A DNA stretch of 64,000 nucleotides from SMWN01 sp965221455 (GCA_965221455.1 OZ244890.1:2046001-2110000); one strand, 5' to 3'; positions 9,201 through 18,258 are shown, counted from the stretch's first letter. Notes: generated by a model not told the origin, from the letters alone. Program-made: numbers and translations.

Positions 9201-10637
9201 ATGATATCAGCATCTGACATCCTGCTATTGATACCTGAGATATTAATGCTGACTTTCGCCAGTCTCATTTTAGTCGCAGACACATTCAGTAAAGATTTAT
9301 ACCGTAGGCTAACTTATTACTTATCCCAGCTTGCGCTTATTCTAACCGCTACATGCGTGCTGATTTATTGCCCGGAACAAACGACTTACGCATTTGGTAA
9401 TAGTTTTGTCAGTGACGGTATGAGTGTCGTTCTAAAAATCTTTGTATTCGTGACCAGCTTCTTTGCATTTCTTTATGCACATGAATATCTGAAAGAACAC
9501 GGTTGGATGCAAGGAGAATATTTTGTTTTAGGCCTATTTGCTGTTCTCGGCATGATGATCCTGATTTCAGCACATAGTCTACTCACTATTTATCTTGGTC
9601 TGGAATTATTGTCGTTATCACTCTACGCCATGGTTGCAATGCTTAGAAAATCAACGACAGAATCAGAAGCCGCGATGAAATACTTTGTGTTGGGTGCTAT
9701 CGCATCAGGCATGTTGTTATACGGTATGTCGATGATTTACGGTGTCACAGGGGAACTGGAAATGGCGAATATCGCAGCAAGCATCGGCAGTGATACCGAT
9801 AATACATTACTGGTTTTCGGCCTGGTATTTATCCTGATAGGCATCGCATTTAAACTTGGTGCTGTGCCATTTCATATGTGGGTGCCGGATGTTTATCAAG
9901 GTGCACCGACCTGCGTGGCCTTATTTATCGCTAGTGCACCCAAGCTGGCAGCTTTTGCCATGGCGATGAGATTTTTGGTAGATGGTTTATATTCCCTGGT
10001 GAGTGATTGGCAGGGGGTGCTCATTATCCTGTCACTACTATCCATGGCGGTAGGTAATGTTATTGCCATTTCACAAACCAACATCAAACGTATGTTGGCT
10101 TATTCGACTATCGCGCATGTCGGTTATCTATTATTAGGAATTTTGTCAGGCACGGTATCCGGTTATGCCGGTTCTATGTTCTATATCATTACCTATGCCC
10201 TGATGAGTATGGGAGCCTTTGCGATGATTATCTTGCTGGGTAGGAAGGGTTTTGAAGCAGACCAACTCGATCATTTCAAAGGCCTTTGCGACAGGAGTCC
10301 GTGGTTTACCTTCATTATGTTGATACTGATGTTCTCCATGGCTGGAGTGCCACCTTTTCTGGGTTTTTGGGGTAAGTGGTTTGTTCTCAAAGAGTTAGTA
10401 GATGCAGGTTTCGTCTGGTTAGCAGTGGCAGCAGTCTTCTTCTCAATCATTGGTGCTTACTATTACTTAAGGGTAATAAAACTTATGTATTTCGATAAAG
10501 CGGATTCAATGACTGCAATCAAGGCATCAAAACAAATGCGTTTTGCGCTGAGCGTTAATGGTCTGGCGTTACTCGTTTTAGGATTAATGCCCGGCACATT
10601 GTTGGCAATCTGTGTTAATGCCATGTTGACTATTTAA
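9201..10637 (+). CDS. nuoN: NADH-quinone oxidoreductase subunit N
   Basis: Third antiporter-like membrane subunit of complex I; 478 residues, normal length. The conserved blocks KLGAVPFHMWVPDVYQGAPT and QTNIKRMLAYSTIAHVGYLL are visible. The start ATG at 9201 has AAGGAA about ten bases upstream, within the end of nuoM. The stop TAA overlaps an ATG (TAATG) that opens the frameshifted DUF2818 gene. No terminator was seen immediately after. Confidence 0.96.
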   Translation: MISASDILLLIPEILMLTFASLILVADTFSKDLYRRLTYYLSQLALILTATCVLIYCPEQTTYAFGNSFVSDGMSVVLKIFVFVTSFFAFLYAHEYLKEHGWMQGEYFVLGLFAVLGMMILISAHSLLTIYLGLELLSLSLYAMVAMLRKSTTESEAAMKYFVLGAIASGMLLYGMSMIYGVTGELEMANIAASIGSDTDNTLLVFGLVFILIGIAFKLGAVPFHMWVPDVYQGAPTCVALFIASAPKLAAFAMAMRFLVDGLYSLVSDWQGVLIILSLLSMAVGNVIAISQTNIKRMLAYSTIAHVGYLLLGILSGTVSGYAGSMFYIITYALMSMGAFAMIILLGRKGFEADQLDHFKGLCDRSPWFTFIMLILMFSMAGVPPFLGFWGKWFVLKELVDAGFVWLAVAAVFFSIIGAYYYLRVIKLMYFDKADSMTAIKASKQMRFALSVNGLALLVLGLMPGTLLAICVNAMLTI

Positions 10638-10997
10638 TGAGTACAAGTGCTACAGTCTTTGGTTATTACTAATCATTTCTTTTATTGCTGCAAACCTGCC
10701 CTGGTTAAATGAGCGTTTTCTATTCGTTATAAAACAGACAACAAAAAAATGCCGGGAATGCGCCTACTGGAATGGTTGTTACTGTATTTTATCGCCGGAC
10801 TAATCGCACTTGGGTTTGAGAAAAAGATGACAGTGCAGTTACACACTCAGGATTGGAGATTTTATGCAACCGGGTTTTGTTTATTTATCGTGTTTACCTT
10901 ACCTGGGTTTATTTATCGATATGATTTCGTCAGCCACTATCAATGGTGGAGAAAGCGGCGGTTAAAATCATTCACTTCCTCGATCTTTTTAAGATGA
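10637..10997 (+). pseudogene. DUF2818-family small membrane protein, interrupted by two single-base frameshifts
   Basis: DUF2818 proteins are small membrane proteins of unknown role that often follow nuoN. The family pattern is readable in three frames. MSTSATVF starts at the TAATG overlap with nuoN. LLLIISFIAANLPWLNERF follows one frame back, from about 10660. MPGMRLLEWLLLYFIAG and FTLPGFIYRY follow from 10749, again one frame back. Each shift is repaired by one extra base, a T in the T run at 10658-10660 and an A in the seven-A run at 10743-10749. Homopolymer sequencing errors or real decay would both explain this. The 3' end overlaps convergent nhaA by 26 bases. Confidence 0.75.
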
Positions 10998-12177
10998 GAT
11001 AGCCGACAATTCCGGAAAGAAATGAAGCGACGATAATAGCCAACTTGTCTGCTGACTCATATATCTGCGTATCACCATAAGCTAGAGAATCAACAAACAG
11101 GCTCATGGTAAATCCGATACCTGTAAGGATAGATACCCCGTACAGTTGTAGCCATTTAGTGTCTTTCGGCAAGTCGGCTAATCCCGTTTTTATTGCGAGC
11201 CAACAAAAACCAAAGACTCCAAGCTGTTTTCCAACAAACAGACCGAGCATAATTCCCATCGGTACAGGATTTAACATTTGCTCTAGAGAGATATTTCTTA
11301 AATCAATTCCTGCGTTAACAAACGCAAAAAGTGGCAAGATCGTAAATGCCACCCAATAGTGTAAGTCATGTTCCATTTCCTTACTCAAAGAGAAAACTTT
11401 ACCTTCTTTATCAGTAGAGACTAAAGGAATCATAAATGCCAGAGCAACGCCTGCCAGAGTCGCATGAACACCTGATTTCAGTACGCTTACCCAAAGTACG
11501 ACACCAACCAGAATATAAGCGGCTTTTTTTGCGACACCAATTCTGTTCATAATGAATAAAACAGTCAGTGAAATTGACGCGATGATGATAGATAGTGTTG
11601 ATAGTTCGACAGTGTAAAACAGTGCAATAATGATAATAGCACCCAGATCATCTATAATGGCCAGGGCCAGTAAAAATATTTTTAGGGAAATAGGAACTCT
11701 GTTCCCCAATAGGGAGAGAACGCCCAAAGCAAAAGCGATGTCTGTTGCCGTTGGTATGGCCCAACCCTTCATCGCGAGTGGATCAGCATGATTAAACGCG
11801 ACAAACACCAAAGCAGGGATGACCATTCCACCAATAGCCGCAATACAGGGCAAGGCTGCCTGATTAATTGTGGAAAGATGGCCTTCCATTACCTCTCTTT
11901 TAACTTCCAGACCGATAAGAAAGAAAAATATAGCCATTAATCCATCGTTGACCCAGAGTAATAACGGCTTGGCAATTTGTAGATCACCAAGTCGAACTTC
12001 CACATGAGTATATAGAAAACTACTGTATGCTTGCGATAGTCCACTGTTTTGCAAAATCAGAGCGGCAATAGTGGCAATAATCAGCAGTACTCCTGCTGTA
12101 GATTCTCGTTTTATAAATGTTTCAATAAAGGTCATGATGATGACTCTGCAAAGGCCGAATCCGTCGACCTGGGACAT
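10972..12177 (-). CDS. nhaA: Na+/H+ antiporter NhaA
   Basis: Inner-membrane sodium/proton antiporter used in pH and salt homeostasis; 401 residues from the first ATG. The key aspartates are present: IPTATDIAFALG (the Asp133 position of E. coli) and the double Asp in ALAIIDDLGAIIIIALF (Asp163/164). Two starts are plausible. The ATG at 12177 overlaps the upstream rhodanese stop as TAATG. The ATG at 12135 gives 387 residues, closer to the E. coli length of 388, and starts just before the first helix. The 3' end overlaps the DUF2818 remnant. Confidence 0.94.
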   Translation of the reverse strand: MSQVDGFGLCRVIIMTFIETFIKRESTAGVLLIIATIAALILQNSGLSQAYSSFLYTHVEVRLGDLQIAKPLLLWVNDGLMAIFFFLIGLEVKREVMEGHLSTINQAALPCIAAIGGMVIPALVFVAFNHADPLAMKGWAIPTATDIAFALGVLSLLGNRVPISLKIFLLALAIIDDLGAIIIIALFYTVELSTLSIIIASISLTVLFIMNRIGVAKKAAYILVGVVLWVSVLKSGVHATLAGVALAFMIPLVSTDKEGKVFSLSKEMEHDLHYWVAFTILPLFAFVNAGIDLRNISLEQMLNPVPMGIMLGLFVGKQLGVFGFCWLAIKTGLADLPKDTKWLQLYGVSILTGIGFTMSLFVDSLAYGDTQIYESADKLAIIVASFLSGIVGYLILKRSRK

Positions 12178-12665
12178 TATTTTCCGGGTACTGTTTCATT
12201 TAATATCTTTCCCCAATATTGATTATAAGAATGTACAGCACGGGTAGTTCCGGCTTGATTAACGAGGGGGAGACTGGCGTTGGCCCAGGCAAAGATGGAA
12301 CCTTCAAGATTAGAAATATTTTCCACCCCCGTTTTTTTTAATCTTTGAGCCATTTTCGATGATCGATAGCCGACTGAACAGTAGACGACGACAGCTTTTT
12401 TTTCTTGCAAAGCAAGAGTGGCAATGGCTTTTGCATCGGTTAAGTGTCGCGCCCCGGGAATATGACTCACGGCGTATTCTTCGTATTCTCTAACGTCAAT
12501 GAGTAATATCTCGGCGGGATTTTTGGTATTAAATTGCTCTATAGAAATATGTTCTACAGAAGGAAATTCCCTGTGTATTTTACTGTTGATCCGCTCCAGG
12601 TCCAATGCATGACACTGATAACTCAGCAACGACAGTATGAGAAAAATAGACGACTTATTCTGCAT
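12177..12665 (-). CDS. Secreted rhodanese-like protein
   Basis: A single rhodanese domain behind a signal peptide (hydrophobic residues 6-19), so it should act outside the cytoplasm; 162 residues. The core LLIDVREYEEYAVSHIPGA and the active-site loop YCSVGYRS, with Cys96 and Arg101, are intact, so sulfur transfer is possible. The acceptor is unknown. The gene is the likely first gene of a pair with nhaA, sharing the stop/start bases TAATG. The Cys could alternatively act in redox sensing rather than sulfur transfer. Confidence 0.85.
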   Translation of the reverse strand: MQNKSSIFLILSLLSYQCHALDLERINSKIHREFPSVEHISIEQFNTKNPAEILLIDVREYEEYAVSHIPGARHLTDAKAIATLALQEKKAVVVYCSVGYRSSKMAQRLKKTGVENISNLEGSIFAWANASLPLVNQAGTTRAVHSYNQYWGKILNETVPGK

Positions 12666-12947
12666 GTGTATTGAAAGTAATAAAAAAAATTATATTATTC
12701 ATTTCCATATCCAAAATTGATAACAACGCTAACTCTTTACATTTTATTTATAAAAGATGCAGCGCAAACCGGTTGGTCTGTAACATATCTCATAATCTTC
12801 ACTATACTTTTGGTTAAAAACACCACCATCAATCATCAATCATCAATCAGCAACTGGATATTTTTACCACAATTAAGGATAAGAAATATATTGACTTAAA
12901 AAAATAGTGCATTGCTTATTTTGAACCTGAATCAAAAGTGTTTTCCG

Positions 12948-12975
12948 TTGACAGCACACTAAATTTTGATATAAA
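12948..12975 (+). promoter_or_regulatory. Predicted sigma70 promoter with no gene behind it
   Basis: A perfect -35 TTGACA at 12948-12953, a 16-base spacer and TATAAA at 12970-12975. Transcription would run to the right into about 450 bases with no ORF, and then antisense into the CVNH-cytochrome gene. It could drive a small RNA or an antisense transcript, or be a chance match in AT-rich DNA. Confidence 0.45.
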
Positions 12976-13328
12976 GATAACTTTGTGAAAGGAAGGACTA
13001 TTTAGTAACTTGATCTAACAAAACGGATTTAAGGCTATTTTTCGTTCCTGTAATAATCGAATAATTTGCATTTTAACCTCGCATGAGTAATTCGCTAAGG
13101 ATTATAACTAATGAAATCTAGTTTGTGCAACTAACAGGACGTGTTGTTTAAAAAATTGACGTAATACAAGACCAGGAAAATACCTAACTTATAAAATAAC
13201 AGGGAAACGTATTATTATGACTCTTTTATTTAAATCTTATCAAATGATATCAGGTTTACATTTACTGAAATCACTCTTAATTAAATATCGGCACTTGGTC
13301 GTGCTGCGGGTGACCGCTAAAAGTCGCT

Positions 13329-13363
13329 GAGATTCAGGCTTCGACCTTCATTAAGAATGACAG
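13329..13363 (+). repeat. Degenerate dispersed inverted repeat
   Basis: The segment begins GAGATTC and ends AGAATGACAG with CTTCG in between. This resembles the widespread short repeat of the type GAGATTCTTCGC...AGAATGACA, but with several changes. The flanks also form CCTTCA/TGAAGG. It lies in noncoding DNA. Assignment is by pattern only. Confidence 0.35.
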
Positions 13364-13433
13364 TATTACCTGAAGGACCTAATACAAAAATTCTGCATTT
13401 TCAAACTATCGAATTTTTAATAATTCGTTAGCA

Positions 13434-15026
13434 TTACTTCAAATTACCCAATATGGACCATAAAAAATCAAGACGTAATTTATCTCTGTAGATCGAGTCT
13501 GATAAACCAATATAGAAATTGGTCGAGTAGGGCATTTGTCTTTGGGCACTCTGGAAGGCATTGTAATCGTAATTGGGATTATATTGTGCATTTGTGTGAC
13601 AGGACATGCAGTTGGTTTGTACGCCAAAGCGATTGATGATGTTGGTGGTAATCAGTTCATCATTTTTATTAGGTTGGGTATTGGTAATTTCCCTCACAAT
13701 CTGGAATACTCCTTCATCAAAACCTGCTTCTAAATAAGGGTTGTAGGCAAGATGGGACGTACCTATGCTCCTTCCATTATGAACGGGTTGTACTGGTTCC
13801 ACCATTTGGTATGAATTTGACATGGCATAATGACGAGCGGCAGCATCGGCTACTATAGTGCGATGTTTAGCAATTTCAGGCGAACTGGGCGAATAAGGAC
13901 TATTCGGGTCGGCTGACCACCAAAATGTTTGCCATGTCCAGCGCTTAATTTCTCTTGTGGCAGCGTGCATGCCAACAAGAATAACGTAATCTCCTGCCTT
14001 GAGAGCACTTCCCGTTAGGTTGTTAAATTTTTTCTTGTTTTCGTCAGTAATTTTATTATGCAAAAAATCATCAATAAAGAAAGTGTTTTTAGATGATTGA
14101 TTTTTACAGCCTTGATCGACGCTATTGGCATCACTCATTCCTTTTTTTGTTATGTCTATGTACACACAAGCATTCCATACAGACTGTCCAAATGTTTGTG
14201 GAGAATCAGGAGGGCCTGGCCATCCAGGAAATGTGTAAATATTATTCGTAATTTCATCTGCAGTGATAGTTTTATAAACAGGTTTTAAAGTAATAGCGTC
14301 TTTTGGAAAGTTAGGAATATCACTATAGCCCTGTTGAAGATAAAACTTTAGCGTTGATTCTAAAAACAATCTGTTTTCAAGAGAATGTTTTGCAGCGGGG
14401 ATGTTATATTGCACACCAACAGCTATCGATAAATCACTCATGGCATGAGGATCTTGAATGGCCCTTTGATTATTTTGTTGTCGAGGGACTTCTAAAAGAA
14501 TCTCAAGTTCTTTTTTCCGTTCGGCATGTGTACCAGCCGGATGGGTTCTCTTTGCTATAGTCCTCGCGCTCTCCCATGTCTGGTAGGCTCTAATTCCCTC
14601 ATTGTCAATATTGGCTACAACGTGGGTTAGTCCCGCCCATATACCCCAGCTGTGCCGATACAAGGCGTCTTTATTTCCTGTGGAGACCCAGCCTTTGATT
14701 TCAGTTTCGCTACGAGGAAATTGGAACCCTTCTGCAACTATGGGTAGTGCGGTGTAACAGATCAAATTACCGTTGCTATTGGCAATTTCTCCTTTACTGG
14801 TGACACAGATATCAAGATTAGGCAATGAAGTTCTTTGATAACTGCCTGTAGTATCTTTGCACGATGCATGTAGTTCATCATTTAATACGCTAATATGACT
14901 GCACGTTAAATAGTAATCACCGTTTCCGGGAACAGGATTGTTTGCAGAAGACACGGACGTTGTCGAAGCCATGAGCATACAAAATGCAAACCACCGAAAA
15001 CATATTGCTTTTGAAAAAGTTGCCAT
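13434..15026 (-). CDS. Secreted protein with N-terminal cyanovirin (CVNH)-like domain and C-terminal c-type heme site
   Basis: Numbered from the ATG at 15026, which has AAGGA at proper spacing, the product is 530 residues with a signal peptide ending near VSSA28. Residues 36-92 follow the cyanovirin-N homology pattern (YYLTCSHI, LHASCKDTTGSY, TSLPNLD, IANSNGNLIC) with Cys 42, 56, 74 and 90. CVNH domains typically bind glycans. Residues 473-477 are CMSCH, a single covalent heme c site, and a Met 25 residues later (RQMPY) could be the axial ligand. The roughly 350 residues in between are Trp/Tyr-rich and unassigned. A start at 15125 would add 33 residues ahead of the signal peptide. The motifs are firm and the overall function is unknown. 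Confidence 0.75.
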   Translation of the reverse strand: MATFSKAICFRWFAFCMLMASTTSVSSANNPVPGNGDYYLTCSHISVLNDELHASCKDTTGSYQRTSLPNLDICVTSKGEIANSNGNLICYTALPIVAEGFQFPRSETEIKGWVSTGNKDALYRHSWGIWAGLTHVVANIDNEGIRAYQTWESARTIAKRTHPAGTHAERKKELEILLEVPRQQNNQRAIQDPHAMSDLSIAVGVQYNIPAAKHSLENRLFLESTLKFYLQQGYSDIPNFPKDAITLKPVYKTITADEITNNIYTFPGWPGPPDSPQTFGQSVWNACVYIDITKKGMSDANSVDQGCKNQSSKNTFFIDDFLHNKITDENKKKFNNLTGSALKAGDYVILVGMHAATREIKRWTWQTFWWSADPNSPYSPSSPEIAKHRTIVADAAARHYAMSNSYQMVEPVQPVHNGRSIGTSHLAYNPYLEAGFDEGVFQIVREITNTQPNKNDELITTNIINRFGVQTNCMSCHTNAQYNPNYDYNAFQSAQRQMPYSTNFYIGLSDSIYRDKLRLDFLWSILGNLK

Positions 15027-15229
15027 AGTAGATATCCTTAATTTTATTAAGCCCAACTTCATTTTTCTTTGCCCAGTGTAAAATTGTACAATAAATAAAT
15101 TAAATATAATTAAAAAAATTTTCATGTCTGAATAGATGTAAATGCCTTATACGGCCTGCGCTTTTTAGCGGTTGCACAAAAGTGGTGAGATTAAAGAGGG
15201 TTTAAGGATGCAAAGGAGTGACGCAAGCA

Positions 15230-16105
15230 TCACTTAACGGAGCCAATACCTTCTCCCATCATGACAGTATTTCCCTCTGTCATCCCGGCGTCCCATTTCA
15301 TCACATTTTCAGGAAGTAGTAATATGACCGTTGAACCCATATTGAATCTACCCATTTCCTGACCTTGTTCCAATTCAATCTCATCATCCGAATATTTTGT
15401 GTCATTAATCGCTCTATTCCTGTTCTCGGCAGGTGTGATCTGCCCCGCCCAAATTGTTTCCATACTACCCACATTTAATGCACCGACCATGATTATCGCC
15501 ATGGGACCAATCTCGGTATTAAAAATATTAATCACACGTTCGTTTCTCGCGAAGACTGAATCCACAACCCGCACGGTGTGTGAATTTACGGCAAATAGAT
15601 TCCCGGGGATGTAGATCATGCGGTCAAGTTGCCCCGCTATCGGCATATGAATACGGTGATAGTCTTTGGGAGAAAGATATAGTGTGGCGAATGCGCCCTT
15701 GGAGAACATCTTGACGAGTCTGTCTTTTACTAATAAATCTTTCAGCGTATATGACTTACCCTTAGCCTGAATAATGGTCCCGTTTTGAATTTGTCCTACC
15801 TGACTGACGGAACCATCCACTGGACAAAGAATGGTATGCTCATCAATCTTTATCGGTCTTGCTTGCGGTGCAAGCTCGCGTGTGAAGAAGGCATTAAAAC
15901 TGGAATAGCTTTCTGGATCCGGATTCTTTGCCAGCGTCATGTCGACATTGAAGACTTCGATAAATATTTTGATTAAATTATTTTTCAACCACGGTATTTC
16001 ACTGCGAGTGATGCGATAGGTAAGACTCGTTATATAATGTTGCGGAATTATATATTGCGGTAGAACCCTTAACTTATCTGACCAACGCTCTATTTGACTG
16101 CTCAT
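15230..16105 (-). CDS. psd: Phosphatidylserine decarboxylase proenzyme
   Basis: Makes phosphatidylethanolamine from phosphatidylserine at the inner membrane; 291 residues, the usual length. The cleavage site GST lies in FNMGSTVILLLPENV near the C-terminus, and its Ser becomes the pyruvoyl group after self-cleavage. YLSPKDYHRIHMPIAG is the conserved central block. It ends about 200 bases downstream of the CVNH-cytochrome gene start and begins 8 bases after the PCuAC gene, so it may be read with that gene. Confidence 0.96.
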   Translation of the reverse strand: MSSQIERWSDKLRVLPQYIIPQHYITSLTYRITRSEIPWLKNNLIKIFIEVFNVDMTLAKNPDPESYSSFNAFFTRELAPQARPIKIDEHTILCPVDGSVSQVGQIQNGTIIQAKGKSYTLKDLLVKDRLVKMFSKGAFATLYLSPKDYHRIHMPIAGQLDRMIYIPGNLFAVNSHTVRVVDSVFARNERVINIFNTEIGPMAIIMVGALNVGSMETIWAGQITPAENRNRAINDTKYSDDEIELEQGQEMGRFNMGSTVILLLPENVMKWDAGMTEGNTVMMGEGIGSVK

Positions 16106-16113
16106 AATTTTAT

Positions 16114-16590
16114 TTAGCGATGATCGTGATGGTGTATTTCGCTTGAAGCTGACTTTTTTTTAACAGCAGCATCGAAAGTATGCGTTTCACCATTTTCGAA
16201 GGTGAATGTTATCGAACTCATCCTGCCTTCGCGCATCGGCGTGGCATTATTAAATAGCATCAGATGATAATTTCCCGGCTTGAAGTTAAATGTGGATTTC
16301 GCAGGTATTACGATACGTTCCTGTCGTTGCATTTTGGCAACGCCGTTTTCTATTTTGCTTTGATGAAATTCAATGCGTTCAAATTCGGCACTTTCTGCAA
16401 AGACAAGAATGAAATCCTTAGCTGATGAATTTTCAATATCGAGATAGGCGGCCATGACTTTGACACTGGGAGGAGCTTCACGCAGCCATGCATTCTGTAC
16501 GGTAATATGTTCACTGGCGGATGCATCATTCATGAGCGTTAAGATGAAAAAAACTGATGTAATAACTGAATTGTATGACTTCATCAGCAT
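16114..16590 (-). CDS. PCuAC-type periplasmic copper chaperone
   Basis: PCuAC (DUF461) proteins carry Cu(I) in the periplasm, often to the CuA site of cytochrome oxidase. From the ATG at 16590 (MLMKSYNS) the protein is 158 residues with a signal peptide ending near NDASA. The copper site of the type H-Mx10-M...H-x-M is recognisable as EFHQSK, GVAKMQ and PGNYHLMLFN. The tail EIHHHDHR may add metal affinity. The frame is open up to a TTG at 16695, but that would place 35 non-hydrophobic residues before the signal peptide, so I reject it. The upstream neighbour is the YVTN propeller gene. Confidence 0.82.
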   Translation of the reverse strand: MLMKSYNSVITSVFFILTLMNDASASEHITVQNAWLREAPPSVKVMAAYLDIENSSAKDFILVFAESAEFERIEFHQSKIENGVAKMQRQERIVIPAKSTFNFKPGNYHLMLFNNATPMREGRMSSITFTFENGETHTFDAAVKKKSASSEIHHHDHR

Positions 16591-16691
16591 GTAAAGTCGA
16601 ACACCCTTTTGAACTCGGTGAATATTATTCACTTTGGATTTATTATTTGCCGGACAATTGCACAGATTATTATGCGCGGCTGACATCGTAA

Positions 16692-17642
16692 TCAATGTGT
16701 TGAGAAAAAACTACCAAATGCACGGGATCCCTCTTGCGTTTGAATTTCGCCTACAATTTTCAGAGAGTCCGTATCAATGATATTAACAGTCGCATCAAAC
16801 CAGTTGGCAACATAAATAGATTCTCCAGAAGGATGAAGTGCAATGCCCTCAGGGTAGTCACCGACCTTGATTGTTTTGACCACCTTCTCATCTTGCAATG
16901 AAATAACAGATACTGTGCCGTCGTATTGGTTTGTAACAAAAATCCTGTTTCTTATTTCATCATGTGCAATTGCGTAAGGAAATTTTCCGGTTATTACATT
17001 CATGACATTATTACCATTTTCAAGATCAATAATACTGACACTTCCGTCGCGGACATTAGCAACGAATATTTTATTTGATGATGTAGCGGCAGTAACGCCA
17101 AATGGAGCTGTCTGCACTGGAATTATAGACTCAATCTTTTTTGTTCCGGTATCTATAATCATTAGATTATTATCATCTCTGTTAGCTACATAAAGTTGTT
17201 CTCCGGTGGTGCTGATAGCGATACCGGAAGGAGATCTTCCAACAGAAATTTCAGAAATAATTTCCATTGATATGGTATTCATAATAAAGACTTTGTTTAA
17301 GTACCAATCTGCAATATAAAGTGTTTTATTGTCGGGAGTTATAACAATTCCCAGAGGAGCATCGCCCACTTTAATATTTTTTATCAAGATGTTGTCTTTT
17401 GTATCAATGACAGAAATTTCCTGACTTTCGGGGTTTGATATGTAGACTCTTTCACCATCCACACTGGCGGCGACTCCGGCCGGCCGATGTCCAACATCAA
17501 TATTTTTGATCACTTGCCTTGATGATGTATCAATGATTGAGACTGTATCACTGATCTGATTGGTAATATAAGCGAAAGTACCTGCTCCTGCGTTTGACGC
17601 TATACTGATGAAGAAAAAGACTGAGATTAAGCAATGAATCAT
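16692..17642 (-). CDS. Secreted YVTN-type beta-propeller protein
   Basis: 316 residues with a signal peptide (hydrophobic residues 4-20, cleavage near NAGAG). About seven repeats of roughly 42 residues follow, each with a motif such as VYISNPESQEISVIDT or IYVANWFDATVNIIDT, typical of YncE/YVTN propellers. Such proteins are periplasmic scaffolds. Several sit beside periplasmic dehydrogenase or cytochrome genes, but no catalytic residue is evident here. It is followed by the PCuAC gene and preceded by an MxaD-like gene on the same strand. Confidence 0.85.
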   Translation of the reverse strand: MIHCLISVFFFISIASNAGAGTFAYITNQISDTVSIIDTSSRQVIKNIDVGHRPAGVAASVDGERVYISNPESQEISVIDTKDNILIKNIKVGDAPLGIVITPDNKTLYIADWYLNKVFIMNTISMEIISEISVGRSPSGIAISTTGEQLYVANRDDNNLMIIDTGTKKIESIIPVQTAPFGVTAATSSNKIFVANVRDGSVSIIDLENGNNVMNVITGKFPYAIAHDEIRNRIFVTNQYDGTVSVISLQDEKVVKTIKVGDYPEGIALHPSGESIYVANWFDATVNIIDTDSLKIVGEIQTQEGSRAFGSFFSTH

Positions 17643-17727
17643 TCTTGGAGACAGGAAAAAAGTCAGATGTTATTTTTCTGCCGTGATTTTCCGGACTTTA
17701 TTTATCCGCTTTCCTATTGTCGGCTAC

Positions 17728-18258
17728 TCATTCAGAAAGCTTTTTAATATTTTCCATTCCGGCTTTATAAAAAACAGTTAATTTTTCCGTAGCATATTCA
17801 TCGCTTAATTCATATGGTGGCGTCGGCCCCTGATATGAACGATAAAAGGCGCCTTTCCATTTTAACGTTGCTCCCCCTTGATCATTGTCTGCGACTGTCA
17901 TGGTTAAACTATGGGTAGTGACAGGATATGTTTTCAGTTGTTGACCTTCCGTCATGTAATGCTGAAGCATAAAATCTTCCTGCCTGTGTTTAGCCAGTAT
18001 CTCTCTTATTTGTTCGCCATTATCAAGCGTGATAACGCGCAACGAGTCAGGTTCATTACCTTTATCGGCGGTGCAATCTATAACGGACGGGTGCCAGTCT
18101 TTAATAGAGCAATAATCACTAATCACAGACCAGACTTTGTTGGGTGCGGCATTAATTTCTATCTGTTCGACCAATAAAACTCTTGCGGGTCCGTGGGCTA
18201 CCGCCAGTACAGGGGTGAAAAAAAAAGCAAGCAAACAGTATTTTATTATTCTCGCCAT
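17728..18258 (-). CDS. Secreted SRPBCC-family protein, MxaD-like
   Basis: 176 residues with a signal peptide ending near LAVAHG. The rest has the START/SRPBCC pattern seen in MxaD of methanol dehydrogenase clusters: EINAAPNKVWSVISDYCSIKDWHP, then RVITLDNGEQIREIL, and TLKWKGAFYR. MxaD is thought to aid periplasmic methanol oxidation, but no dehydrogenase gene is in the window, so a generic ligand-binding role is equally possible. It appears to be the first gene of the leftward run with the YVTN propeller and PCuAC genes. Confidence 0.78.
   Translation of the reverse strand: MARIIKYCLLAFFFTPVLAVAHGPARVLLVEQIEINAAPNKVWSVISDYCSIKDWHPSVIDCTADKGNEPDSLRVITLDNGEQIREILAKHRQEDFMLQHYMTEGQQLKTYPVTTHSLTMTVADNDQGGATLKWKGAFYRSYQGPTPPYELSDEYATEKLTVFYKAGMENIKKLSE

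Larger units (their letters stand above)
12666..13433 (+). other. Noncoding stretch of about 770 bases
   Basis: AT-rich spacer between the start of the rhodanese gene and the end of the CVNH-cytochrome gene, both on the minus strand. A 60-codon ORF at 12717-12899 resembles nothing and is not called. The stretch holds a good plus-strand promoter at 12948-12975 and a short dispersed-type repeat at 13329-13363, listed separately. Confidence 0.6.

Noticed and set aside
10743..10749. Programmed -1 frameshifting as the sole explanation for the DUF2818 gene
   Set aside because: A second, independent frameshift at 10658-10660 is also needed, so simple base loss or sequencing error is more likely. 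Slippage remains only a possibility in the findings.
12717..12899. Plus-strand ORF of 60 codons in the 12.7-13.4 kb spacer
   Set aside because: Low-complexity hydrophobic and Asn-rich reading of AT-rich DNA, without a ribosome site or homology.
13290..13390. TPP-riboswitch look-alike (GCTGAGA-like and ACCTGA...TAATAC strings)
   Set aside because: The spacing and closing stem do not fit, the terminal GCG-GGGA part is missing, and no thiamine gene follows. A degenerate dispersed repeat explains the segment better.
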